Assembly: GCA_018814245.1 (NCBI GenBank)
Contig: JAHIZN010000339.1
Span: forward strand, 1 to 5,737
DNA: 5,737 bases
Direction of reading: 5' to 3'
Origin: a bacterium
Lineage (GTDB): Bacteria > UBA9089 > CG2-30-40-21
Every line of letters begins with the position of its first letter. Within the stretch, counting starts at the first letter, position 1. A model generated the notes under the pieces. It saw nothing but the letters and a program-made list of their open reading frames with translations, made no database searches and was not told where the DNA came from. Shown piece after piece: positions 5,583-5,737 of the stretch. Made by a program: the position numbers and the translations under genes.

Positions 5583-5597
5583 AATATTACAAAATTC

Positions 5598-5612
5598 GTA
5601 ACCGTTCAGGTA
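5598..5612 (+). repeat. Further match to the element end motif downstream of the orphan promoter
   Basis: GTAACCGTTCAGGTA fits the GTAAYTRYTCAR end consensus apart from C for T at position 6 in its first 12 bases. No inverted partner is visible before the window ends, so a right end might lie beyond 5737. Confidence 0.3.
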
Positions 5613-5620
5613 GTGTAAGA

Positions 5621-5669
5621 AAAGGAGATGTGGGGGATTATGGAGGAGATAAGGAGATATAGGGATTAG
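5621..5669 (+). other. Purine-rich imperfect repeat in the leader of the orphan promoter
   Basis: AGGAGAT occurs three times (5623-5629, 5644-5650, 5652-5658) and GGGATTA twice (5634-5640, 5662-5668). GGGATTA is one base from the GGGATRA heptamer of 5272-5397, so this tract may be a decayed relative of that array. The AGGAG runs look like ribosome binding sites, but the starts after them open only tiny frames, for example ATG 5676 with a stop at 5718-5720 (14 codons). No gene is called here. Confidence 0.35.
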
Positions 5670-5699
5670 AAAAATATGAGGATAATACAACTTATCCCC
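5670..5699 (-). terminator. Possible weak intrinsic terminator for a minus-strand gene right of the window
   Basis: On the minus strand GGGGATAA (5699-5692) can pair with TTATCCTC (5685-5678): eight pairs including one G-U, loop GTTGTA. ATA and five T residues (5674-5670) follow. Two minus-strand frames entering from the right edge stop just before or in the stem (stops at 5702-5700 and 5694-5692), as expected for a gene end. The stem is short and AT-rich. Confidence 0.3.
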
Positions 5700-5737
5700 T
5701 TAGGAATGATAACCCTGTAATCTTCCCTTCGATTTTA

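Noticed and set aside
5676..5720. 14-codon frame beginning ATG AGG ATA as a leader peptide
   Set aside because: The nearest AGGAG is 19 nt away, the frame lacks a run of regulatory codons, and the downstream gene is not visible.

Overview
The window looks like chromosomal DNA from a Gram-negative-type bacterium of moderate to low GC, probably an uncultivated lineage. The reasons are a secreted zinc-protease homologue with a cleavable signal peptide, dTDP-sugar genes typical of cell-surface polysaccharide synthesis, strong sigma70-like promoters, Shine-Dalgarno sites, and intergenic DNA full of short repeats. A planctomycete (Brocadiales-like), Omnitrophota-like or related candidate phylum would fit, but the sequence alone does not fix the taxon.

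Layout, left to right. (1) Positions 1-138, minus strand: the first 46 codons of a Cas3-type HD nuclease (helicase), so a type I CRISPR-Cas operon probably runs off the left edge. (2) 139-401: a 263-bp spacer holding a 117-bp element bounded by imperfect 14-bp inverted repeats. (3) 402-2990, minus strand: a complete 862-residue exported protein made of two M16 (insulinase/pitrilysin) halves, the first with an intact zinc site and the second with every zinc-site residue replaced. It has a near-consensus promoter with an extended -10 and a strong ribosome binding site. (4) 2991-3431: a divergent 441-bp region containing the M16 promoter, small direct repeats, and a 183-bp nested inverted-repeat element lying just before the next operon. 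(5) 3432-5269, plus strand: a two-gene operon encoding an RmlD-type dTDP-4-dehydrorhamnose reductase and an RmlB-type dTDP-glucose 4,6-dehydratase, 2 bp apart. RmlB makes dTDP-4-keto-6-deoxyglucose. RmlD performs the last reduction to dTDP-L-rhamnose after epimerisation by RmlC. RmlA and RmlC are not in the window. (6) 5270-5737: no convincing gene. An 18-copy GGGATRA heptamer array starts two bases after the rmlB stop. It is followed by a third inverted-repeat element, an excellent orphan sigma70-type promoter with a purine-rich leader, and a possible minus-strand terminator for a gene beyond the right edge.

The genes themselves belong to known families. The unusual content is between them. 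All three intergenic regions carry copies of one degenerate motif, approximately GTAAYTRYTCARYA, arranged as inward-facing terminal inverted repeats around different cores. This looks like a family of small non-autonomous mobile or palindromic intergenic elements. A second short sequence is shared between the first and last intergenic regions, and the heptamer array could form G-quadruplexes in the rmlDB transcript.
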